From Bacteroidota bacterium (GTDB lineage: Bacteria > Bacteroidota > Bacteroidia > B-17B0 > Aurantibacillaceae), in assembly GCA_947449125.1 (NCBI GenBank), contig CANFQR010000074.1:1-6906 (forward strand): DNA of 6,906 bases. The letters run 5' to 3'. Both the position numbers and the translations under genes were made by a program. Positions 1-5,886 of the stretch are shown here, piece by piece (position 1 is the first letter of the stretch; each line of letters opens with the position of its first letter). The notes under the pieces were generated by a model. It saw only the letters and a program-made list of their open reading frames with translations, ran no database searches and was not told the origin of the DNA.

Positions 1-1941
1 GCTGTAGTTTTTAATAATGTAGTTAATCCCACGCAATTCTCATATCAGTGGTCTGGAGGAGCTGGAATTGCATCACCTACCTCATCAATAACAGTAATAA
101 CGGCACAACCAATAACAGGAACTATTTCTACAACTATTTATAGTGTTATTGTAATGCCATCTGCAAATATTTGTCCTGTAACAAAAACAATTTCACTGAC
201 AGTTTTAAATCCATCATCACCAACCATTACACCTGTTCCAACTATGTGTAATAACTCCTCAATTTTTCAATTACAAGTGTCTCCAAATAGTGGTACCTGG
301 ACGCCAACTTCTTATTATAGCATAGCTGGTTCTTTCAGTCCTGGTTTAGCAGTAATAGGAACAAACACAGTACAATATGTAATTGGCACTAATACATGCA
401 ATGCTCAAAGCACAATAAATGTAGCCATTGAGGCATATGTTCCTGCAGTTATAACAGGTAGCATAGCTGATTTATGTAACACTCATCCTTCAATAAATTT
501 AGTACCATTAGCCACAAATAATTTAGGATACTGGAGTGGATCGGGTGTGAATGGAAATGTATTTAATCCTTCATTATCTGGGACAGGAAACATTATTCTA
601 ACATATAACACGGCATCTTCGCCTAGCAGTTTGTGTCCTGCTCAAGCAACTATGGCTGTAAAAGTTTTTTCATTAGCAACACCTTCCATAACAAAAATTG
701 GTCCGTTCTGTAACGTAGGTGCACCAGTTCAACTTCAAGTTTCTCCTCTAGGTGGAGTTTTTGCTGGAATTAACAATGGAGCGACAACAGCGTTAGGTTT
801 ATTTAGTCCGGCATTTGCTTTGTTGGGCGATAATATTATTAGTTACACCTTAGCCTCTGGGCCTTGTGTGACTATTGCTCAAACAACCGTAACAATAGAA
901 AAATTTATTACGGCCGACTTAACTCAATATGCAGGTCCTTATTGTAAAAACGACCCTCCAATTAATTTAAATACACTTGCTCAAAACCCAGGAGGAACTT
1001 GGATAGGTCCTGGGGTTCTTGGAAGCATTTTTACCCCAGTTTTTGCTAATACTGGTGATGGAAATGTTATTATTTATGAAACACACTCTTCACCTACGGC
1101 AAGTTTATGCCCAGACACAAGCGCTATAAGAATTCAGGTAAATGAAATACCTAACATTTCTATTGTAAGTAATTATGACAAAGGATGTATTCCAGTTGAA
1201 GTTACATTTAATACACCAAGCACAAATTCGGGTAGCGGACAATGGAATTTAGGAGATGGTTCAGAATTTATTGAAGGTCTATTTGTTACTCATACATTTA
1301 CAATCCCTGGTTCTTATCAAATTTCCTTTAACTATCAAGACGAAATTGGCTGTGCAACAAAAGTAACTTTACCATATAATATTAACGTTTATGAAACTCC
1401 AAAAGCGTCATTTATATTTAACCCGAATGAAATCACAATTGCAAATCCAGAAGTTCAATTTCAAAATCAAAGTACTGTTTTGGGAAATAACACATATCAA
1501 TGGAAAATCGGTGATTTATATCAATTGAATCAAGTTAACCCAACTGTTATTTTTCCCGTTGCCGGAGACTACCAAATCACCTTAACAGCTACAACAATTA
1601 ATGGTTGCAAAGATGAAATAACTAAATTAGTTCAAATAAAAAATGATTTTGGCGTATTTATTCCAAACTCGTTTTCACCAAATTCAGATAATTTAAACGA
1701 TGTCTTTATTCCAATTCTTTCTCCTTTTGGCCTTGATCTCAAAGTATTTGAACTAGAAGTTTTTGACCGTTGGGGGAAATCTTTATTCTTCACAAAAGAT
1801 TATTCAGTTGGATGGAACGGAACCTATAAAAATAAAGGAGATGAACCATTAAAAGAAGATGTTTATGTGTATAAAATTAAATTTAAAGATCTAGATGGGA
1901 AAATTCATAATAGGATTGGCCATGTAACTCTGATGAAATAA
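1..1941 (+). CDS. Large secreted/surface protein with Ig- and PKD-like modules and T9SS type B C-terminal sorting domain (5' partial)
   Basis: The frame is open from base 1 and gives 646 residues to the TAA at 1939-1941; the ATG at 154 lies inside a beta-rich module, so it is not the true start and the N-terminus is outside the window. Counting from base 1, residues 1-74 are an Ig-like module rich in T/S/V. Residues about 75-381 are two tandem copies of a Cys-containing module pair. About 386-464 and 467-550 are two PKD-like domains, the first with WNLGDGS and the second with the degenerate WKIGD, each followed by a 'G-Y-I' strand. Residues 551-646 match the gliding-motility-associated (CHU_C / type B sorting) domain: FIPNSFSPNSDNLNDVF, then DRWGKSLFF, GWNGTYKNKG, DVYVYKIKF and a final HVTLMK. 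Proteins of this kind in Bacteroidota are exported by Sec, then across the outer membrane by T9SS, and kept at the surface or released. An adhesin or matrix role is inferred; no enzymatic motif is seen. A terminator follows directly, so it is the last gene of its transcript. Confidence 0.93.
   Translation, partial: AVVFNNVVNPTQFSYQWSGGAGIASPTSSITVITAQPITGTISTTIYSVIVMPSANICPVTKTISLTVLNPSSPTITPVPTMCNNSSIFQLQVSPNSGTWTPTSYYSIAGSFSPGLAVIGTNTVQYVIGTNTCNAQSTINVAIEAYVPAVITGSIADLCNTHPSINLVPLATNNLGYWSGSGVNGNVFNPSLSGTGNIILTYNTASSPSSLCPAQATMAVKVFSLATPSITKIGPFCNVGAPVQLQVSPLGGVFAGINNGATTALGLFSPAFALLGDNIISYTLASGPCVTIAQTTVTIEKFITADLTQYAGPYCKNDPPINLNTLAQNPGGTWIGPGVLGSIFTPVFANTGDGNVIIYETHSSPTASLCPDTSAIRIQVNEIPNISIVSNYDKGCIPVEVTFNTPSTNSGSGQWNLGDGSEFIEGLFVTHTFTIPGSYQISFNYQDEIGCATKVTLPYNINVYETPKASFIFNPNEITIANPEVQFQNQSTVLGNNTYQWKIGDLYQLNQVNPTVIFPVAGDYQITLTATTINGCKDEITKLVQIKNDFGVFIPNSFSPNSDNLNDVFIPILSPFGLDLKVFELEVFDRWGKSLFFTKDYSVGWNGTYKNKGDEPLKEDVYVYKIKFKDLDGKIHNRIGHVTLMK
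223..1143 (+). repeat. Tandem duplication of a ~155-residue Cys-containing module pair within the secreted protein
   Basis: Unit 1 spans about 223-669 and unit 2 about 685-1143. Landmarks recur at offsets of 154-158 residues: CN...QLQVSP with a following G-W/F; FSP..A..G.N...Y; V.IE..; C...P.INL..LA.N..G.W.G.GV.G..F.P; and SSP..SLCP. The DNA has diverged well beyond simple repeat identity, so this is an old domain duplication seen at protein level. Each unit holds two beta-sandwich-like halves with paired cysteines that could form disulphides after export. Unit borders are approximate. Confidence 0.8.
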
Positions 1942-1963
1942 AAACATTTAATTATTTTTATTT

Positions 1964-1991
1964 AAGCCTCACCTAATGGTGAGGCTTTTTT
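1964..1991 (+). terminator. Intrinsic (rho-independent) terminator
   Basis: A 10-bp perfect stem, AAGCCTCACC (1964-1973) and GGTGAGGCTT (1978-1987), has a TAAT tetraloop; a T run (1986-1991) overlaps the end of the stem. It starts 22 nt after the stop codon of the secreted-protein gene and is the only GC-rich hairpin in the intergenic region. It separates that gene from purQ. On the opposite strand the stem is followed by TTAAAT rather than a clean T run, so it is mainly one-directional. Confidence 0.93.
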
Positions 1992-2046
1992 GTGTTAGTT
2001 TTATAGAATGTTTAAAAAGAATAGTTTTTTAATCTAATTGATTTCA

Positions 2047-2054
2047 TAATTTTG
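2047..2054 (+). promoter_or_regulatory. Probable Bacteroidota-type -7 promoter element of purQ (TAATTTTG)
   Basis: TAATTTTG fits the TAnnTTTG -7 consensus used by the Bacteroidota primary sigma factor. It lies 19 nt before the purQ ATG, leaving room for a short leader. The -33 element is weak: only a T run at 2025-2030 sits at about the right distance, and no TTG is found there. No purine operator or riboswitch structure is seen between the terminator and the start. Confidence 0.5.
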
Positions 2055-2073
2055 CCTTATAAAAATAAAACAA

Positions 2074-2766
2074 ATGAAATTTGGTGTAGTAGTATTTCCA
2101 GGCTCTAATTGCGATGAAGACATGGTTTATGTTTTAAAAAATATCATGAAGCAAGAGACTGTAAAACTTTGGCATAAAAATACAGACCTAGAAGGCTGTA
2201 CGCATATTATTTTACCGGGTGGATTTTCTTATGGTGATTACCTTAGAAGTGGGGCCATAGCAAGATTTTCGCCGATAATGACCAGTGTTATTGATCATGC
2301 AAATAACGGTGGATTTTTATTTGGTGTCTGTAACGGCTTTCAAATCCTTTGCGAAAGCGGGTTATTACCGGGTGCACTTCTCCACAATAACAGTCGCAAA
2401 TTTATTTGTAAAAATGTCTTCATTAAAGCCCAAACAACAGATTCTCAAATTACAGCACAAGTACCTTTAACAAGAGCTTTAAAAATCCCTATTGCTCATG
2501 GTGAAGGTAAATATTTTGCTAACGAAGAGACGATCAAAAAATTAAATGACAACAACCAAGTGCTTTTTAGATATTGTGATGAAAATGGTCAAATAAATGA
2601 CTCATCTAATCCAAATGGTGCAATCGAAAATATTGCCGGAATTTGCAATGAAAACCGAAATGTTTTTGGAATGATGCCTCATCCTGAGAGAGCTGCAGAT
2701 AAAGAACTTTCAAACGAAGATGGTAAATTATTATTCGAAAGCATTTTAAATTTGACCGTGGCCTAA
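2074..2766 (+). CDS. purQ: Phosphoribosylformylglycinamidine (FGAM) synthase, glutaminase subunit PurQ
   Basis: PurQ hydrolyses glutamine and passes ammonia to PurL, which converts FGAR to FGAM with ATP in the fourth step of de novo purine synthesis; the small-subunit form acts in the cytoplasm in complex with PurL and PurS. The 230-residue protein is the usual length for the class I glutamine amidotransferase subunit. It opens with FGVVVFPGSNCDED and has ILPGGFSYGDYLRSGAIAR, the nucleophile elbow GVCNGFQ with Cys86, AHGEGKY at 141-147, and MPHPER with His203 and Glu205 completing the catalytic triad. The ATG follows an A-rich leader (AAAATAAAACAA) with no Shine-Dalgarno sequence, as is normal in this phylum. 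It appears to be a single-gene unit: a terminator lies upstream and a convergent gene lies downstream. A free-standing PurQ predicts that this genome uses a separate PurL, and probably PurS, rather than one long fused PurL; neither is in the window. Confidence 0.98.
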   Translation: MKFGVVVFPGSNCDEDMVYVLKNIMKQETVKLWHKNTDLEGCTHIILPGGFSYGDYLRSGAIARFSPIMTSVIDHANNGGFLFGVCNGFQILCESGLLPGALLHNNSRKFICKNVFIKAQTTDSQITAQVPLTRALKIPIAHGEGKYFANEETIKKLNDNNQVLFRYCDENGQINDSSNPNGAIENIAGICNENRNVFGMMPHPERAADKELSNEDGKLLFESILNLTVA

Positions 2767-3110
2767 ATTTTATTTTTTTCTGAAATTTTTTCTTTTAAAA
2801 GTGCAATTTCTTGAGCAAGTTTTTTTATTTGCTCATGTTGTTTAGAATTAACAACAGATAAATGTATCAGAAAAATAAAAATCATAAAAAAGAAAAAAAT
2901 AAAAATTAAAGAAGGAGCGTAAAACACTCCGAAAAATTTAGCCAACAAATCAAGACTCTGCCTCCATAAGGAGAAGACCATCAAAATTAATCCAATCAAT
3001 ATCCAAATTATTGAATATTCTGTACGTAATTTTCCTCTGATAATAAATCTGCTAATTAATCCAATAAAAAATAAAACGGCAATAATTGCAACAATTTGAA
3101 TTTTATCCAT
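2763..3110 (-). CDS. Small DUF2304-like membrane protein, likely partner of the adjacent glycosyltransferase
   Basis: This 115-residue protein has three hydrophobic segments (about 5-24, 33-48 and 66-85), with the pattern LRTEYSIIWILIG between the first two. A charged, probably coiled-coil tail follows (about 88-113, with leucine and isoleucine spaced as heptads). The size, topology and EYS-W motif fit the DUF2304 family. Members are commonly found next to GT2-type dolichyl-phosphate-mannose-synthase-like enzymes; their molecular role is not established. Here the start overlaps the end of the GT2 gene by 8 nt, so translation is probably coupled. The TAG stop (2763-2765) overlaps the convergent purQ end (2766) by 3 nt. 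It is the last gene of the minus-strand operon. A role in holding the GT2 enzyme at the inner membrane is inference. Confidence 0.85.
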   Translation of the reverse strand: MDKIQIVAIIAVLFFIGLISRFIIRGKLRTEYSIIWILIGLILMVFSLWRQSLDLLAKFFGVFYAPSLIFIFFFFMIFIFLIHLSVVNSKQHEQIKKLAQEIALLKEKISEKNKI

Positions 3111-3834
3111 TCGACTTCATTTTTAAATGTAAAAAAAGAGTATTTAATGAAACTTTGATCATATAATAAATACTTGTAAAATTTTTTATCGACGAGACGC
3201 CGCCTAAACGGCTTTTCATTAAAACAGGAACTTCAACTATTTTTAATTTTTTATTTACCAAATATACTATTGCTTCCGGCTCAGGGTACTCGTCAGGATA
3301 ATAATCAATTAAATTACAAATTGCGTTTTTGTTATAGGCACGATACCCGGAGGTAGAATCCTTAACAGTAATACCAACTAATAGTTTATTTAATTTTGAA
3401 AAAAAATCAATACCAAATCTCCTGAAAAAAGTTGATTGAAAACCTTCCTTATTAATATACCTAGACCCTATAACAACATCGGCCTCATTTAAAAGTATTG
3501 GTTTAATTATTTTGTTTAATTCCGAAGGTGGGTGCTGTCCGTCGCCATCCATCTGTATAGCAATATCAAAATTATTCTCGTTTGCATACATAAAACCAAG
3601 CTGAACAGTTCCTCCTATTTGTAAATTTATTGGGTTATCAAGATACTTAGCTCCAATTTGCTCTAATTTGGTTTTTGTGTTATCTGTAGAATAATCGTTT
3701 ATAAATAACGGTGTAACTTTACAATTTTCTATCTGAATCTCCTTAATCTGGTTATACAATAACGCAACATTTTCAGCTTCGTTATAACAAGGAATAATTA
3801 CTAATATTTTTTTACTGGTCACGATCCTCCCCAC
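3103..3834 (-). CDS. Family 2 glycosyltransferase, polyprenyl-phosphate sugar synthase-like (DPM1/GtrB type)
   Basis: This is a GT-A fold transferase that likely moves a sugar from a nucleotide donor onto a polyprenyl phosphate or a glycan acceptor at the cytoplasmic face of the inner membrane. Visible motifs are IIPCYNEAEN (13-22), FINDYSTDNT (44-53), the metal-binding MDGDGQHPP (95-103), VIGSRY (121-126) and DSTSGYRAYNK (159-169). There is no C-terminal transmembrane pair of the GtrB kind, so the neighbouring DUF2304 protein may supply the membrane contact. No ATG is available: the first in-frame ATG is codon 82, beyond essential motifs. The start must therefore be GTG, either at 3834 (243 residues, directly after an in-frame TGA) or at 3822 (239 residues, starting MTSKKILVIIPCYNE). 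I prefer 3822 on family shape and a GGGGAGG just before it, but give the longer form. The gene overlaps the upstream membrane-protein gene by 23 or 11 nt. The sugar and acceptor cannot be told from sequence. Confidence 0.93.
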   Translation of the reverse strand: MGRIVTSKKILVIIPCYNEAENVALLYNQIKEIQIENCKVTPLFINDYSTDNTKTKLEQIGAKYLDNPINLQIGGTVQLGFMYANENNFDIAIQMDGDGQHPPSELNKIIKPILLNEADVVIGSRYINKEGFQSTFFRRFGIDFFSKLNKLLVGITVKDSTSGYRAYNKNAICNLIDYYPDEYPEPEAIVYLVNKKLKIVEVPVLMKSRLGGVSSIKNFTSIYYMIKVSLNTLFLHLKMKSNG

Positions 3835-4717
3835 TCATTAATTTTCCGTAATCGGGTGACGATAAATTTTTCCAATAAAATTCTTCATCAATTCTTTTAA
3901 ACTGTCTAAAGTTCTTCCAATAAACTTTCTCATTCATAGCATTAAAATGAATAAAGTTTTTACCATATTGATAGGTCTGACCTACATTTAAAAAAACACA
4001 TAAAACAATAAAAACTGTAGTTAATAAAACAGCTAGCGGCTTAAATAAAAATGATTTATCAGAAAAAAACACAGTGTCCACAAAAAAAGCTATTGGCAAA
4101 GAAAGGTAAGCAATATGTTGACAAAAGCCTCTCGCACCAAAACATCCACCAAAAAACCAATCCCACCAGCAACTTAAAACATATATAAATAAACTAGTTA
4201 AAAATATAAACACCCAATTAGAAACCGGAAATTGTTTCTTTATAGTAAAAAAACCAATAAATGCCATTATCACAGCCGGCGTATAGGTAATCCAACCTTT
4301 TCTGTAGCTAAATAAACTATTTATTATTTGAGGGTCATTCCAAAAAAAACGTTCGCCTGGATAAGAAAAATAAAAATAAAAACCGGTTTGATTTTTCCAG
4401 AAAATAAATTGAGGCAACCATAATAAAACACAAATAGTGATAATCAATAAAATGTGAATGTAATTTGAAACAAAAAATTTTAATTTTAATTTGAAATCAT
4501 TTATTGATTTTACATTCCAAAAAATAAAAAACAAAACAATTAAAATTTCGGTTGGTCTAACGAGAGAAATTATCCCGAAAACAATTCCCAATAACAACGA
4601 ATAAATCATTTTTTGCTGCTGATGCCATTTATGGGTTAGACTGAGAAAAGCTGTAAACAAAAAAAACAGATAACTATGACTCATTTCATTAACACATAGC
4701 GTATAATAAAACAACAT
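3812..4717 (-). CDS. C-terminal part of a split polytopic membrane protein (GT-C glycosyltransferase-like)
   Basis: This frame gives 301 residues with about eight hydrophobic helices (roughly 13-27, 37-51, 56-69, 84-102, 144-158, 168-182, 201-217, 225-244). Motifs are LVRPTE (52-57), SYRKGWITYTP (137-147), WWDWFFGGCFGAR (184-196) and a terminal segment with NEKVYW and SPDYGKLMSGED. From memory, such W-rich GGxFGAR proteins in Bacteroidota are large membrane proteins grouped with lipid-linked-sugar (GT-C) transferases; the assignment is inferred. The ATG at 4717 is probably not a real start: reading this frame further upstream gives FFGT before MLFYYTLCVNEMSH, so the first helix is cut in half and continues in the 4681-5220 frame. 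The gene overlaps the GT2 start downstream. If expressed alone it would lack the N-terminal periplasmic loop where GT-C enzymes carry their acidic catalytic residues. Confidence 0.72.
   Translation of the reverse strand: MLFYYTLCVNEMSHSYLFFLFTAFLSLTHKWHQQQKMIYSLLLGIVFGIISLVRPTEILIVLFFIFWNVKSINDFKLKLKFFVSNYIHILLIITICVLLWLPQFIFWKNQTGFYFYFSYPGERFFWNDPQIINSLFSYRKGWITYTPAVIMAFIGFFTIKKQFPVSNWVFIFLTSLFIYVLSCWWDWFFGGCFGARGFCQHIAYLSLPIAFFVDTVFFSDKSFLFKPLAVLLTTVFIVLCVFLNVGQTYQYGKNFIHFNAMNEKVYWKNFRQFKRIDEEFYWKNLSSPDYGKLMSGEDRDQ
3826..3832 (-). promoter_or_regulatory. Shine-Dalgarno-like GGGGAGG before the GT2 GTG start
   Basis: On the minus strand GGGGAGG ends 3 nt before the GTG at 3822, inside the last codons of the upstream gene. 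Other starts in this window lack such a motif. It favours the 3822 start, although the spacing is shorter than ideal and Bacteroidota ribosomes usually rely little on Shine-Dalgarno pairing. Confidence 0.35.
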
Positions 4718-5220
4718 AGTACCAAAAAAACAATAATCAGAGTTATCGTAGTTACAATTTCATTGAAAAAATTTTTTAAAAAATTTCTCAAAATAACTAA
4801 ACCTAACATCACATAAAAAATCCCACCCCAGTAATTGCAAGTAGCAAACGGCTCGCTAAATCCATTTAATGGGCTTTTTTGATTATAAGCTATTTTATAA
4901 CCTAAAGCAAAAAACGGCGAGTATAAAATTGACATGCCATAAGTTGTTTTAGGAAGGTGAGTTCCTTTTGGCCCAATCGCTAAAAAATTAGTATACCCAT
5001 TATTAAACTCAAACGAATTATTATTACAAAATTTGTAGGGTAAGTAGCTGTAATAGTGCATGGCATCCCAGGTAAACCCTGATTCATCTTTTGAAGAGTT
5101 CCATGGTCGCCAAAAGTCAACAAACCAAAAAGAAAAACAAAACGTGAAAATTAAAAAAATCACACTTGGTTTTTTTAAAGTAGCTTCTGAAAAAAAATAT
5201 TTTGAAAAATTAAATTTCAT
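4681..5220 (-). CDS. N-terminal part of a split polytopic membrane protein (GT-C glycosyltransferase-like)
   Basis: This part starts with ATG 7 nt after the stop of the CoA-transferase gene and runs 179 residues to a TGA at 4681-4683. Helices lie at about 19-36, 95-111, 129-147 and 153-172. The first external loop has SSKDESGFTWDAMHYYSYLP; its acidic pair D45-E46 sits where GT-C enzymes keep their catalytic acid, but this equivalence is inferred. Further motifs are KGTHLPKTTYGMSILYSPFF (85-104). After V164-F165-L166, at the homopolymer 4724-4730, the frame departs from the expected sequence: its last 13 residues (VLCCFII...) overlap the better-looking FFGTMLFYYTL of the next frame. With one added T the two parts form a single 469-residue protein. 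Together the halves probably form one glycosyltransferase or glycan-assembly protein of the inner membrane, working with the GT2 enzyme downstream. Confidence 0.72.
   Translation of the reverse strand: MKFNFSKYFFSEATLKKPSVIFLIFTFCFSFWFVDFWRPWNSSKDESGFTWDAMHYYSYLPYKFCNNNSFEFNNGYTNFLAIGPKGTHLPKTTYGMSILYSPFFALGYKIAYNQKSPLNGFSEPFATCNYWGGIFYVMLGLVILRNFLKNFFNEIVTTITLIIVFLVLCCFIIRYVLMK
4724..4730 (-). other. Frameshift site: T7 homopolymer (coding strand) joining the two halves of the membrane protein
   Basis: The coding (minus) strand reads ATT GTT TTT TTG GTA in the upstream frame. The downstream frame needs GTT TTT TTT GGT ACT ATG, that is one extra T (or two fewer). T TTT TTG also fits the X XXY YYZ layout of a -1 ribosomal slippery heptamer, and a -1 shift here leads exactly into the downstream frame. 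The length 3812-5220 is 1409 nt; adding one base gives 470 codons. No strong stimulatory hairpin is seen just downstream. Confidence 0.8.
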
Positions 5221-5227
5221 TTAATTG

Positions 5228-5884
5228 TTAAAGTTCCATTTCTTTTATTTCACCTTCAATTATTAATTTTCCGGCAGTTGCATTTTTAATTTGTTCTATA
5301 CTAATGCCTGGTGCACGCTCCAATAGTTTAAAACCTCCCTCTGCTGCAATTTCGTATACTCCTAATTCGGTAACTATTTTCTTAACACATTTAACGCCAG
5401 TTAAAGGCAAATCACATACCGGCAATAACTTTGATTGTCCGGCTTTATTAACTTGCTGCATAGCCACAATAATATTTTTTGCACTTGACACCAAATCCAT
5501 GGCACCTCCCATTCCTTTAACCATTTTACCAGGAATTTTCCAATTGGCAATATCACCATTTTCACTAACCTCCATTGCACCTAAAATTGTGAGATTAACT
5601 TTTTGTGAACGTATCATTCCAAAACTCATAGCACTATCAAAAATACTCGATCCTTTTAGCAGGGTAATTGTTTGCTTTCCTGCATTAATCAAGTCAGCAT
5701 CTTCCTTACCTTCCACCGGAAATGGCCCCATGCCCAATATCCCGTTTTCTGATTGCAAAACTACGTTCACTCCTTCTGGAATAAAATTAGCAACTAGAGT
5801 TGGGATACCTATACCAAGATTTACATACATGCCGTCTTTTACTTCCTTTGCAATTCGTTTTGCAATACCATTTTTATCTAACAT
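5228..5884 (-). CDS. scoB: 3-oxoacid CoA-transferase (succinyl-CoA:acetoacetate type) subunit B
   Basis: Subunit B of the heteromeric family I CoA-transferase moves CoA between succinyl-CoA and acetoacetate (or a similar 3-oxoacid), feeding ketone-body, short-chain acid or branched amino-acid carbon into acetyl-CoA in the cytoplasm. The 218 residues are the normal subunit B length. Visible motifs are GMYVNLGIGIPTLV (18-31), QSENG with the catalytic glutamate E46, GMGPFP (51-56), DADLINAGK (62-70), IRSQKVNLTILGAMEVS (91-107), GKMVKGMGGAMDL (119-131) and CDLPLTG (157-163). E46 forms the glutamyl-CoA thioester in this family. The ATG at 5884 lies 2 nt after the stop of the upstream gene and the next gene starts 7 nt after its stop, so it is co-transcribed with envelope-glycan-type genes. 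Subunit A, which is needed for activity, is not in the window. Choice of scoB over atoA or pcaJ rests on overall resemblance; the exact acceptor acid is uncertain. Confidence 0.95.
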   Translation of the reverse strand: MLDKNGIAKRIAKEVKDGMYVNLGIGIPTLVANFIPEGVNVVLQSENGILGMGPFPVEGKEDADLINAGKQTITLLKGSSIFDSAMSFGMIRSQKVNLTILGAMEVSENGDIANWKIPGKMVKGMGGAMDLVSSAKNIIVAMQQVNKAGQSKLLPVCDLPLTGVKCVKKIVTELGVYEIAAEGGFKLLERAPGISIEQIKNATAGKLIIEGEIKEMEL

Positions 5885-5886
5885 AT

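Noticed and set aside
154..156. ATG as start of the secreted-protein gene
   Set aside because: The frame is open back to base 1 with the same beta-rich composition, there is no signal peptide after this ATG, and T9SS cargo requires one.
1992..2046. Riboswitch or purine operator before purQ
   Set aside because: The stretch is short and AT-rich, with no paired stems or recognisable operator repeats.
2285..2470. 61-codon frame inside purQ
   Set aside because: It lies in another frame of a certain gene and its translation shows no domain or signal.
2767..2801. Possible terminator after purQ (T-rich stretch and the CTTTTAAAAG palindrome at 2792-2801)
   Set aside because: The palindrome has no loop, the possible stems are only A/T and about 4 bp, and the region is coding for the convergent gene.
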